Shown here: positions 47,166 to 57,697 of the stretch, piece by piece
Numbering within the stretch: the first letter of the stretch is position 1
How the letters are laid out: every line of letters starts with the position of its first letter
NCBI GenBank assembly: GCA_019155185.1
Contig: CM032817.1
Span: 8,266,034 to 8,330,033, forward strand
Origin: Beaufortia kweichowensis
Lineage: Eukaryota > Chordata > Actinopteri > Cypriniformes > Gastromyzontidae
Reading direction: 5' to 3'
DNA length: 64,000 bases
Translations under genes and position numbers: made by a program
The notes under the pieces: generated by a model
Databases searched by the model: none
What the model saw: the letters and a program-made list of their open reading frames with translations, nothing else
What the model was told of the DNA's origin: nothing

Positions 47166-47689
47166 GTGATGTTGTTGGTTCAAGGATTTTGAGATTGGTT
47201 CTTTGTTTGACGTTTGTATATTTTGTGAGTCAAGGATTGTAGGGTTTGAAGGGCAGATGTTTAACCACTAAAACGATCAGTCAGGAGCACCAAACTCAAG
47301 TTCTCCGCTTCACTCACAAAATGTTTGTTTAAAGAACTTAATACAATTATGAAAGTAGAAAAACTCTCAACAAGTAACAAACATGTTTTTGCCTCCCACA
47401 ACCCAAGCACCACACTTTTACACAATGGTAACACTAAATTCTAGTCCCATGCAAAGCATGCTGGGAACTACAGATACATTGTCCAGCTGGTTATATCAAC
47501 AAAATAAAATGTAATGCACACAGATCACCACACGAGGACCAGCAATGTAATACACACAGTAATACACACAGACAACCACAGGAGGGAGCATCAATGTCTC
47601 ATTTAGTGACTTAACAGGTGGAAGCTCCATCACTGAATTTGTTTAATTGAGTGTATTGTGTGTATTTAATTGAGTGTGGAGGTTTGTGT

Positions 47690-48524
47690 GTATTGCATTA
47701 TTATTGCATTGCAGAGCTCTTGTGGAGGTTTGTGTGTATTGCATTGTTAAGCCCCTCTTGTGGAGGTTTGTGTGTATTGCATTGCAGAAGCTCTTGTCTT
47801 GTGGAGGTCTTGTGGAGGTGTGTATTGCATTGCAGAGCTCTTGTGGAGGTTTCTGTGTATTGCATTGTTGAGCCCTCTTGTGGAGGTTTGTGTGTGCATT
47901 GCATTGTATTGCATTGTTAAAGCCCTCTTGTGGAGGTTTGTGTGTATTGCATTGCAGAGCTCTTGTGGAGGTTTCTGTGTGTATTGCATTGTTGAGCCCT
48001 CTTGTGGAGGTTTGTGTGTATTGCATTGTTGCTTGTGGACATTTTGTGTGTATTGCATTGCAGAGTGCTCTTTGTTAAGCCCTCTTGTGGAGGTTTGTGT
48101 GTATTGCATTGTTGAGCCCTCTTGTGGATTTGTGTGTATTGCATTGCAGAGCCCTCTTGTGGAGGTGTATTTGTGTGTATTGCATTGTTAAGCCCTCTTG
48201 TGGAGGTTTGTGTGTATTGCATTGTTAAGCCCTCTTGTGGAGGTTTGTGTGTATTGCACTGCAGAGCTCTTGTGGAGGTTTCTGTGTATTGCATTGTTGA
48301 GCCCTCTTGTGGAGGTTTGTGTGTATTGCATTGTTGAGCCCTCTTGTGGACATTTTGTGTGTATTGCATTGCAGAGTGCTCTTGTTAAGCCCTCTTGTGG
48401 AGGTTTGTGTGTATTGCATTGTTGAGCCCTCTTGTCTTGTGTGTATTGCATTGTTGAGCCCTCTTGTGGAGGTTTGTGTGTATTGCATTGTTGAGCCCTC
48501 TTGTGGAGGTTTTTGTGTATTGCT
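47690..48524 (-). repeat. 37-bp minisatellite, sat1 of R2 (~22 units)
   Basis: The most irregular array: several units are truncated or fused (47,700-47,900 and 48,030-48,180). Open frames are repeat artefacts. Confidence 0.88.
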
Positions 48525-50165
48525 TTCCACACAACCAATTCAAGACTCATGTTTATCCACTTTGTATGTTTAACCACAGTGTGTATTTATGATGCCTCCC
48601 ACACAAGCACCACACTTCTGCACAATGGTAACCACATTAAACTCAAAAATATAACACAAACTATATAACAAAAACTACTAGTCCCATGCAAAGCACACTG
48701 GGAACTACAGATCAACTGCAATGTCTCATTCAGCGATTTAACAGTTTAATGCTCCACCACTGAATTTTCTGTTTAATGGGGAATCTAACATTCTCAGTTG
48801 TCACCTCTACTGTAATGAACAAACACATGCTAAACACTACTCAACATGGGTCAAAGAGGCATCACTAAAGATTTGAGATATGTAAATGAAAACACACACA
48901 ACAAAATTTGTGTAGAAATTAATCCTACAAATTTGAGATGATTAATGTTTCAAAGACTCAAAACTGTTATCTCAAACTATTAACTCTTACTGAGTCAAAA
49001 CACAAAACCTCACAATTGTAACTGTGATAATTAGGTTGTATTTTAAAGCATGCCAACCCAAGTACAAACACCACACTTCTGCATAATGGTAACCATCTCT
49101 AAACCAAACATTTGTTCATTCTTGAAGTTTGTGTGTATGCACTGTTGCGCCCTCCTGTGGTTATTTGGTTTCATTACAAAGTGAAATATTTGCCAATGTA
49201 TGGTTAACTACATTTGGAATATGTCTTCTGCATTTAATCTATTCAGTGAAGAGTGAACACACACCCATACTTAAAACAGTGAGCAACTAAAACTAAAACT
49301 GAAGAAAACCTCATTGCTTCAAGGCACCTTAATAATTTCCAGCATTGGAAATCAAACCAGCAACCATCAAAAAACAAGTCTGACTTTCTGTTTTTAGGCA
49401 ACAAGTAACCCAGTATTTATTTGAGCACGATGAAATAAAGAGGTGAATAATGTAATACACAGAAATCACCACCAGGAGGTTCAATAATGTAATGCAAACA
49501 AATCACCACAAAAGGGCTCAGCAATGTCTCATTTACCAATGAAAACTCCACCACTAAATTTGACCTGTTTTCTCTCCTGTGGTGAACAAATGTAGAGATA
49601 TCAGGATAAAAACTACTTCTGCTTCTACTAGAATCTACTTATTGTGGGGTGAAAAGCCAGCATTAAAGGTTTGAGACAATAAAGGCAATGCAGATATTGG
49701 TTAAATATTAGGAAATGTGTTATGGTATATGGTGATATACTAATTCATTACCAGTTTCTTATTCGCATGACTGTTTACGTTGTTTCACTTTAAACAGATA
49801 TGTTTTATATTTTATATTTAGTAAATAAAGGTTCAGAGAATCGACAGCACCATCAGATTTATTGTATGTAAAGCCATTGCTTTGAAGTTGAATTAATGCG
49901 CAGTTCACCATCCGCTCCAGCAGGTGTCACATGCGGAAAGCAAACAGCAACTCCCCTCGACAGTAAACTCAACAGAGAGAGAGACGAACACACCTGTGAG
50001 TAACTGTTTCCATAAAAATACATTTATCTTGTATTACTTTGCATTAAGTCTGTAATAATAAAACGTTCCTGGACAGTCATGTTCCTAGCAGACAGCTCTG
50101 CGTTCAGACGACAGCTCGTTCAGGTTCCTAACAGATGCTCTTTATGTTCAATTGTATTTGGGTAG
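48525..50165. repeat. Block Y, R2 copy
   Basis: Direct copy of 37,130-38,770, with a core at about 49,890-50,160. Noncoding. Confidence 0.8.
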
Positions 50166-51290
50166 TTGACAAATATACTGTGGATGTGTGCTGTGATGTG
50201 ACAGCTTTAGGAAAACATTGAAGACAGATTACTGTGAGCTCATTAAAGTGTAAATAAAACAACATGCCGTGGTAGAAACGTGAATAAAATGACATCTAAT
50301 TGATTGATAAATGTGTTTGTGCAAATAATGTTGCTTGTGTAATTGATGTAATTGTGGTAATGTTTTAAATCTCAAGACAATTTTTTTTGGTTTACTGCCA
50401 ATACACTAACCATATGTTAGATTTGCAGTTGTTACATTCATAAAATATAACTGTGTATAATGTGTATAAAATCATATTTATAAATATAATTGTATGGAAT
50501 ATTTATATCACATACGTATTTATTGACATAATATTGGGAGGATTATATTGTCTGAAACTAGAAATAGTTGTAAAAAAGCATGTAGTAAAAAAGTGGCATA
50601 CTATGCATTCACAGATCTTTTTCATATTGCATATTTTATCATTAGCAGATCATTTACTTTTTGATGCATGCAAATTGAAGTTTTTTTCTGTGTATGATGA
50701 ACAAACATAAGGATTCAGAAACGTTATTTAATTCATTTAAGATATTTATTACTTATTGTAATATGTCATACCCAACACTGCCTTTGCATTATTCTATATA
50801 CAGCATATTATTGAATTAATATCCAGTTCATCATCCGCTCTAACAGGTGTCGCAAGCGGACAACATGAACTCTCGTCAGCAGGGAACAAAGAAACCCTAC
50901 ATGCTATTCACCTGTATGGAACTTTTTGCATTAAAAAATTGCATGCAAAGTTTGCGTATACGTCTGTAATGATTATGCGTTCCTGGACACGTGTTAAAGT
51001 CATAGCAGTCAGCTTGTTTAGACGCTCCTTATATTGACTTTGATTTATTTGCTGTTGTATTTGGATTTTATTTGGAAATATTTTACAGTATAATTTACGT
51101 GATACATGTATAGCTGTGCATTGGCCCCATCAGTTGATAGCTTTCATTAGATATTTCTAAGATCTAATAACTGTCACTGCACATATTGAGTATACACATG
51201 AAAATGCACTTTTTATTTTAGGCATTTTAAAAATAACATTAAATAACGTCATTGTTTTTATTATTTATTTATAATTGGTCAACTGTTTAG
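50165..51290. repeat. Block Z, R2 copy
   Basis: Direct copy of 38,770-39,900, with a core-like segment at 50,815-51,040. Noncoding. Confidence 0.75.
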
Positions 51291-51539
51291 ACTCATGGTG
51301 TTTCTTATGCGGTCAAGATGTCAAAAAAATAGACAAGTGCGCCAGGAGAAATGTCCCAAGCGTGCAGCTCTGTGTGGCTCAGCGGTAGAGCACTGACTCA
51401 TGCACCAGAAGGTTCTGTGTTCAAATCCAGTAACTGGAGTTTAAGTTCTGCTTTGTGTTTCTTATGCAGTCAAGATGTCAAAACAAGAGACAAGAGTACC
51501 AGGAGAAGTGTTCCAAGCGTGCAAGACACGGTGGCTCTG

Positions 51540-52050
51540 CGGTAGAGCGCTGACATCTGGTCCGTAAGGTCCAGGTTTCGAGCCCGGTTCAAGCCCGGAG
51601 TGTGTCGTAGTCACAACGTGACCTATACCAGTGGGTCTGAAGCTGGGAACGCCTGACTAACAAGTATGAAAGGGGGGAGACTGTGGAGGGTGTCTCCCCC
51701 CGAGTTTCAGGCATGTGTAGGTAGGGGGTTATAGAGCAGAATGTGAAGAACAGCAGAAATTTTATTATTTGTTTGAAATTGCATCTTTTCCCCCTTCCCC
51801 TACATTTGAAATTATGGTAAATTAATAAAACTTCACCTGTTATTCACATTCTGCTCTATAACCCCCTGCCTCCACATGCCCGAACCTCGGGGGGAGACAC
51901 CCTCCACAGTCTCCCCCCTTTCATACTTGTTAGTCAGGCGTTCCCAGCTTCAGACCCACTGGTATAGGTCACGTGACTTCGACACACCTCGGTCTTGAAC
52001 CGGACTCTCAAACCTGGACCTTCCGGACCAGATGTCAGTGCTCTACCGCG
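51540..52050. repeat. Foldback palindrome, R2 copy
   Basis: Third copy of the palindrome, centred near 51,810, with tRNA-like modules at both outer ends. Confidence 0.8.
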
Positions 52051-52930
52051 AGAGCCACTGTCTCTTGCACGCCACTGACACTTCTCCTGGCACGCACTTG
52101 TCTCTTGTTTTGACATCTTGCCTGCATAAGAAACACAATGCAGAAATTAAACTCCATTAACTGGACTTGAACACAGAACCTTCTGGTGCAGGTGCCAGAG
52201 CTCTACCGCAGAGCCACTGTGTCTTTGCACGCCACGACACTTCTCCTGGCACGCTTGTCTCTTGTTTTGACATCTTGCCTGCATAAGAAACACAATGCAG
52301 AAATTAAACTCCATTAACTGGACTTGAACACAGAACCTTCTGGTGCAGGTGCCAGAGCTCTACCGCAGAGCCACTGTGTCTTGCACGCTTACGACACTTC
52401 TCCTGGCACGCTTGTCTCTTGTTTTGACATCTTGCCTGCATAAGAAACACAATGCAGAAATTAAACTCCATTAACTGGACTTGAACACAGAAGCAGGTGC
52501 CAACCTTGGACAGGCAGGTGCCAGATCTTGTTTTGCTCTAAGAAACAAAAGCAGAAATTAAACTCCATTAACTGGACTTGAACATGGACAGGCTCTAACG
52601 CTGAGCCACATGGACAGGCACGCTTGTGACGCTTTTCCGGGCACGCTTATCTTGTTTTGACATCTTGACCGCATAAGAAACAAAAGCAGAAATTAAACTC
52701 CATTAACTGGACTTGAACACAGAACCTTCTGGTGCAGGTGCCAGAGCTCTAACGCTGAGCCACGTGGACAGGCACGCTTGTGACGCTTCTCCTGGCACAC
52801 TTGTGACGCTTCTCCTGGCACACTTGTCTTGTTTTGACATCTTGACTGCATAAGAAACAAAAAAGCACAAATTACTCCAGCGTCTGGATTTGAACTCACA
52901 ACATTTTGGTGCAGGAGACAGTGTTCTACC
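52050..52930 (-). repeat. tRNA-like array A1, R2 copy
   Basis: About six minus-strand modules. The segment 52,480-52,600 is scrambled, with a deleted B box, a displaced GGTGCC block and short repeats of ATGGACAGGC, unlike its counterparts. Confidence 0.7.
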
Positions 52931-52944
52931 ATCGAGCCACTGAG

Positions 52945-53625
52945 CTTGTATGTATTGCATTGCAGAGCCCTCTTGTGGAGGTGGGTGTGTATTGTATTGT
53001 TGGGCCCTCATGTGGAAGTTTGTGTGTATGTTGCATTGCAGAGCCCTCTTGTGGAGGTTTGTGTGTATTGCATTGCAGAGCCCTCTTGTGGAGGTTTGTG
53101 TGTATTGCATTTTTTAAGCCTCTTGTGAAGGTTTGTGTGTATTGCATTGCAGAGCCCTCTTGTGGAGGTTTGTGTGTATTGCGTTGCTGAGCTATCTTGT
53201 GGAGGTTTGTGTGTATTGCATTGCAGAGCTATCTTGTGGAGGTTTGTGTGTATTACATTGTTAAGCCCTCTTGTGGAGGTTTGTGTGTATTGCGTTGCTG
53301 AGCTATCTTGTGGAGGTTTGTGTGTATTGCATTGCAGAGCCCTCTTGTGGAGGTTTGTGTGTATTGCGTTGCTGAGTTATCTTGTGGAGGTTTGTGTGTA
53401 TTACATTCTTAAGCCCTTTTGTGGAGGTTTGTGTGTATTACATTCTTAAGCCCTTTTGTGGAGGTTTGTGTGTATTGCGTTGCTGGGCTATCTTGTGGAG
53501 GTTTGTGTGTATTACATTGTTAAGCCCTCTTGTGGAGGTTTGTGTGTATTGCGTTGTTAAGCCCTCTTGTGGAGGTTTGTGTGTATTGCATTGTTGAGCC
53601 CCCTTGGAGATGTTTGTGTGTATGT
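52945..53625 (-). repeat. 37-bp minisatellite, sat2 of R2 (~18 units)
   Basis: Reverse orientation of left-arm sat2, longer than in R1. Confidence 0.9.
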
Positions 53626-55285
53626 CTTTGCACACAACCAATTAAAGTTTATCAAACAAGGCTCATGTTTATCCACTTTGGATGTTTAACTACAGTGTGT
53701 ATTTATGATGCCTCCCACACAAGCACCACACTTCTGCACAATGGAAACCACCTTAAACTCAAAAATATAACACAAACTATATAACAAAGACTACTAGTCC
53801 CATGCAAAGCACACTGGGAACTACAGATCCACTGCAATGTCTCGTTCAGCGATTTAACAGTTTAAAGCTCCCCCACTGAATTTTATGTTTAAAGGGAAAT
53901 CTGAGACTAACATTCTCAGTTGTCAGGACATGTCATCTCTACTGTAATGAACAAACACATGCTAAAAACTACTCAACATGGGTCAAAGAGGCATCACTAA
54001 AGATTTAAAATATGTAAATAAAAACCCACACAACAAAATTTGTGTAGAAATTAATCCCACAGATTTGGGATGATTAAAGTTTCAAAGACTCAATAATACC
54101 ACCTCAAACTATTAATTCTTACGGAGTTAAAAGCATAAAACCTCACAACTGTAATTGTGAAAATTGGGTTGTGTTTAAAAGCATGCCAACCCAAGTACAA
54201 ACACCACACTTCTGCATAATGGTAACCATCTCTAAACCATCTCTAAAAACATTTGTGCATTCTTGAGGTTTGTGTGTATGCACTGTTGGGCCCTCCTGTG
54301 GTTATTTGGTTTCATTACAAAGTGAAATACAGTATTTGCCAATGTATGGTTAACCACATTTGGAATATATCTTCTGGCATTTAGTCTATTCAGTGAAGAG
54401 TGAACACACACCCATACTTAAAACAGTGAGCAACTAAAACTAAAACTAAAGAAAACCTCATTGCTTCAAGGCACCTTAATCATTTCCAGCATTGGAAATC
54501 AAACAAGCAACCTGCAAAAAACAAGTCTGACTTTCTATTATTAGGCAACAAGTAGCCCAGTATTTATTTGAGCACAATGAAATAAAGAAGTGAATAATGT
54601 AATACACAGAAATCACCACCAGAAGGTTCAATAATGTAATGCAAACAAATCACCACAAAAGGGCTCAGCAATGTCTCATTTACCAATGAAAACTCCACCA
54701 CTAAATTTGACCTGTTTTCTCTCCTGTGGTGAACAAATGTAGAGATATCAGGATAAAAACTACTTCTGCTTCTACTAGAATCCACTTATTGTGGGGTGAA
54801 AAGCCAGCATTAAAGGTTTGAGACAATAAAGGCAATGCAGATATTGGTTAAATATTAGGAAATGTGTTATGGTATATGGTGATATACTAATTCATTACCA
54901 GTTTCTTACCCTGTTTCACTTAAACAGATATGTTTTAGGTTTTATATTTAGTAAATAAAGGTTCAGAGAATTGACAGCAGCATCAGATTTATTGTATGTA
55001 AAGCCATTGCTTTGAAGTTGAATTAATGCGCAGTTCACCATCCGCTCCAGCAGGTGTCACATGCGGACAGCAAACAGCAACTCCCCTCGGCAGTAAACAC
55101 AACAGAGAGAGAGACGCAACACACCTGTGAGTAACTGTTTCCATAAAAATGCATTTATCTTGTATTACTTTGCATTAAGTCTGTAATAATAAAACGTTTC
55201 CATGACTGGACAGTCATGTTCCTAGCAGACAGCTCGTTCAGACGACAGCTCATTCAGGTTCCTAACAGATGCTCTTTATGTTCAA
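53625..55285. repeat. Block Y', R2 copy (complete)
   Basis: Reverse complement of 18,640-20,330 with high similarity, including a core at 55,020-55,285. R1 retains only the first ~150 bp of this block. Confidence 0.85.
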
Positions 55286-55289
55286 TTGT

Positions 55290-56299
55290 ATTTGGGTAGT
55301 TGACAAATATACTGTGGATGTGTGCTGTGATGTGACAGCTTTAGGAAAACATTGAAGACAGATTACTGTGAGCTCATTAAAGTGTAAATAAAACAACATG
55401 CCGTGGTAGAAACGTGAATAAAATGACATCTAATTGATTGATAAATGTGTTTGTGCAAATAATGTTGCTTGTGTAATTGATGTAATTGTGGTAATGTTTT
55501 AAATCTCAAGACAATGTTTTTTTTTTGTTTACTGCCAATACACTAACCATATGTCAGATTTGCAATTGTTACATTCATAAAATATAACCGTGTATAAAAT
55601 AATATTTATAAATATAATTGTGTGGAATATTTGAATATGTATGTATTGACATAATATTGGGAGGATGATATTGTCCGAAACTAGAAATAGTAATAACTAG
55701 AAATAGTAATAATAACTACCATCATCATGCATGTAGTAAAAAAGTGGCATACTATGCATTCACAGATCTTTTTCATATTGCATATTTTATCATTAGCAGA
55801 AACGTTACTTAATTCAAGATATTTATTACTTATTGTAATATATCATACCCAACATTGCCTTTGCATTATTCTATGTACAGCATATTATTGAATTAATATC
55901 CAGTTCATCATCCGCTCTAACAGGTGTCACAAGCGGACAACAAGAACTCCCGTCAGCAGAGAACAAAGAAACCCTACATGCTATTCACCTGTATGGAACT
56001 TTTTGCATTAAAAAATTGCATGCAAAGTTTGCGTATACGTCTGTAATGATTATGCGTTCCTGGACACGTGTTAAAGTCATAGCAGTCAGCTTGTTTAGAT
56101 GCTCCTTATATTGACTTTGATTTATTTGCTGTTGTATTTGGATTTTATTTGGAAATATTTTACAGTATAATTTACGTGATGCATGTATAGCTGTGCATTG
56201 GCCCCATCAGTTGATAGCTTTCATTAGATATTTCTAATATCTAATAACTGTCACCGCACATATTGAGTATACACATGAAAATGCACTTTTTATTTTAGG
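55290..56299. repeat. Block Z', outer right flank only
   Basis: A diverged direct paralogue of the Z block in R2 (50,165-51,290), with a deletion around 55,800. The left arm has no equivalent outside Y', so the inverted duplication is asymmetric at its outer edge. Confidence 0.75.
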
Positions 56300-56394
56300 C
56301 ATGTTATAAATGTGCTGCTTTGGGTTTCTTATGCAGGCAAGATGTCAAAACAAGAGACAAGCGCGCCAGGAGAAGTGTTCCAAGTGTGCCAGGG

Positions 56395-56620
56395 GAAGCA
56401 TTCCAAGCGTGCAAGACACAGTGGCTCAGCGGTAGAGCACTGACATCTGGTTCTGGAAGGTCCAGGTTTCAAGCCCGGTTCACAACGTGACCTATACCAG
56501 TGGGTCTAGAGACTGGGACCGCCTGACTAACAAGTGTGCAAGAGAGAATGAAAGGGGGGAGATGGTGGAGGGTGTCTCCCCCTGAGTTTCGGGCGTCTCC
56601 CCCTGAGTTTCGGGCGTCTC
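56395..56620 (+). repeat. tRNA-like module with partial foldback tail
   Basis: GTGGCTCAGCGGTAGAGCAC and TCCAGGTTTCAAGCCCGG are followed by the same ACCTATACCAGTGGGTCT tail as the foldbacks, then a duplicated CTCCCCCTGAGTTTCGGGCG. Only one arm of the palindrome is present. Confidence 0.65.
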
Positions 56621-56714
56621 CGAATTCCGTCTCAAATTTGCATTTGTGTCTTTTTTTCACATAGCTCTTCATGAAACATAATAAATGTTAGAACTTATCT
56701 TTTAATATGCATGT

Positions 56715-56770
56715 CAATAACCAGGCTCAAACCCCATACCACTGAGCCACCAGACACTGCATGTTGTTTT
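56715..56770 (-). repeat. Single degenerate tRNA-like module
   Basis: CAGGCTCAAACCCC (B-box complement) and CCACTGAGCCACCAG (A-box complement) mark the last tRNA-like sequence before the stabilin gene. Confidence 0.45.
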
Positions 56771-57404
56771 TTTAGTCATATCTCTGGAACATGTAAGATG
56801 TGCCTGGCACATCTCTGGGCGTATTCATCAAATAAATGTATATCTGGGGTCACAGAATGAAGTCTGGTTGCACAACAGCCCTCTAGGTGGCGAAATACAT
56901 ACAAGGCTTCAAATCTCTGTTAAACCAAAGAAGAAGAATGAAACGCCATTTTAAAATGACCAGGTAAGAGAAGATTAAGGTATAACAATAATTTTATACT
57001 TCACAGAGGTAACTGAATGTATGAAATACCTTGAATGCACTGTAAGTCACTTTTATTGATTTTTGTTTTTAATTTACAACAACTTTTAGTTGTGTTAATC
57101 CACTTATGTGTGTGTGATGATCTGGTTTTCATGTGAAAATGAATTTCAGAGGGGAAATGTTTTTCAACATAGTAAGATGAAAATTTATTGAAGTCCATAA
57201 TACAACTCTAATTGTATGAGTTACAATTATTTACAAACTCAAATACCCTCTCATTTAAAAATATGCTTGTACAACCTTGCTGTTGATTTAGATTTCACAG
57301 TCCACTGACCTATTATTGAGAAATGGAGCTTATGGCCTTGGATAAAACTGCACCATTTTGTAACTGTTGCTGGAGTTGAAGTAGGCAAGCTTGACATGGT
57401 TATT
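56771..57404 (-). other. stab2: Stabilin 3' UTR and 3' flank
   Basis: Noncoding. Minus-strand AATAAA hexamers at 57,184-57,189 and 57,052-57,057 lie about 215 and 350 bases past the stop codon and are candidate polyadenylation signals. Near 56,880 GCCCTCTAGGTGGCG resembles the CCCTCTTGTGG core of the minisatellite unit. Confidence 0.6.
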
Positions 57405-57697
57405 TCAGCTGTCCTGCAGAAGGTCATAGGAACCACTGGATATCACTTCATGCTTGTCTTCCTGCTCTCAAAAGGTAAAACAAAGCTGTTCTAATATACT
57501 ACACAACTGGTTTTGTTTTGAAAACATGTTTTGGAACATGATAAATGATCAGCATTTAGAGAGATACAAAATACTGCTTGCTTTTGTCTTTGACTCACCG
57601 CTAGAGCTTGGTGTTTTGGGGCAGGTGTTGATTCATACACAGGATTACTGATGTTTAGGCTAGGTTCTGATGGGTTAACCTCAACGCCTTCATCCTC
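57405..57697 (-). CDS. stab2: stab2: cytoplasmic tail exons
   Basis: Exon 57599-57697 encodes EDEGVEVNPSEPSLNISNPV followed by YESTPAPKHQALA, including an NPxY sorting motif used for endocytosis in this family. Exon 57405-57461 gives EDKHEVISSGSYDLLQDS, then TGA. The last exon was found by its GAGCAG acceptor and phase 0 match; its short length makes it the least certain. Confidence 0.8.

Larger units (their letters stand above)
43147..56299. repeat. Right arm copy 2 (R2), inverted relative to L
   Basis: Direct repeat of R1 and reverse complement of the left arm. It extends through the complete Y' block (53,625-55,285) and a further Z-type block (55,290-56,299) that the left arm lacks. Sat1, A1 and the foldback of this copy contain more irregular units than the other arms. 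Confidence 0.88.
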
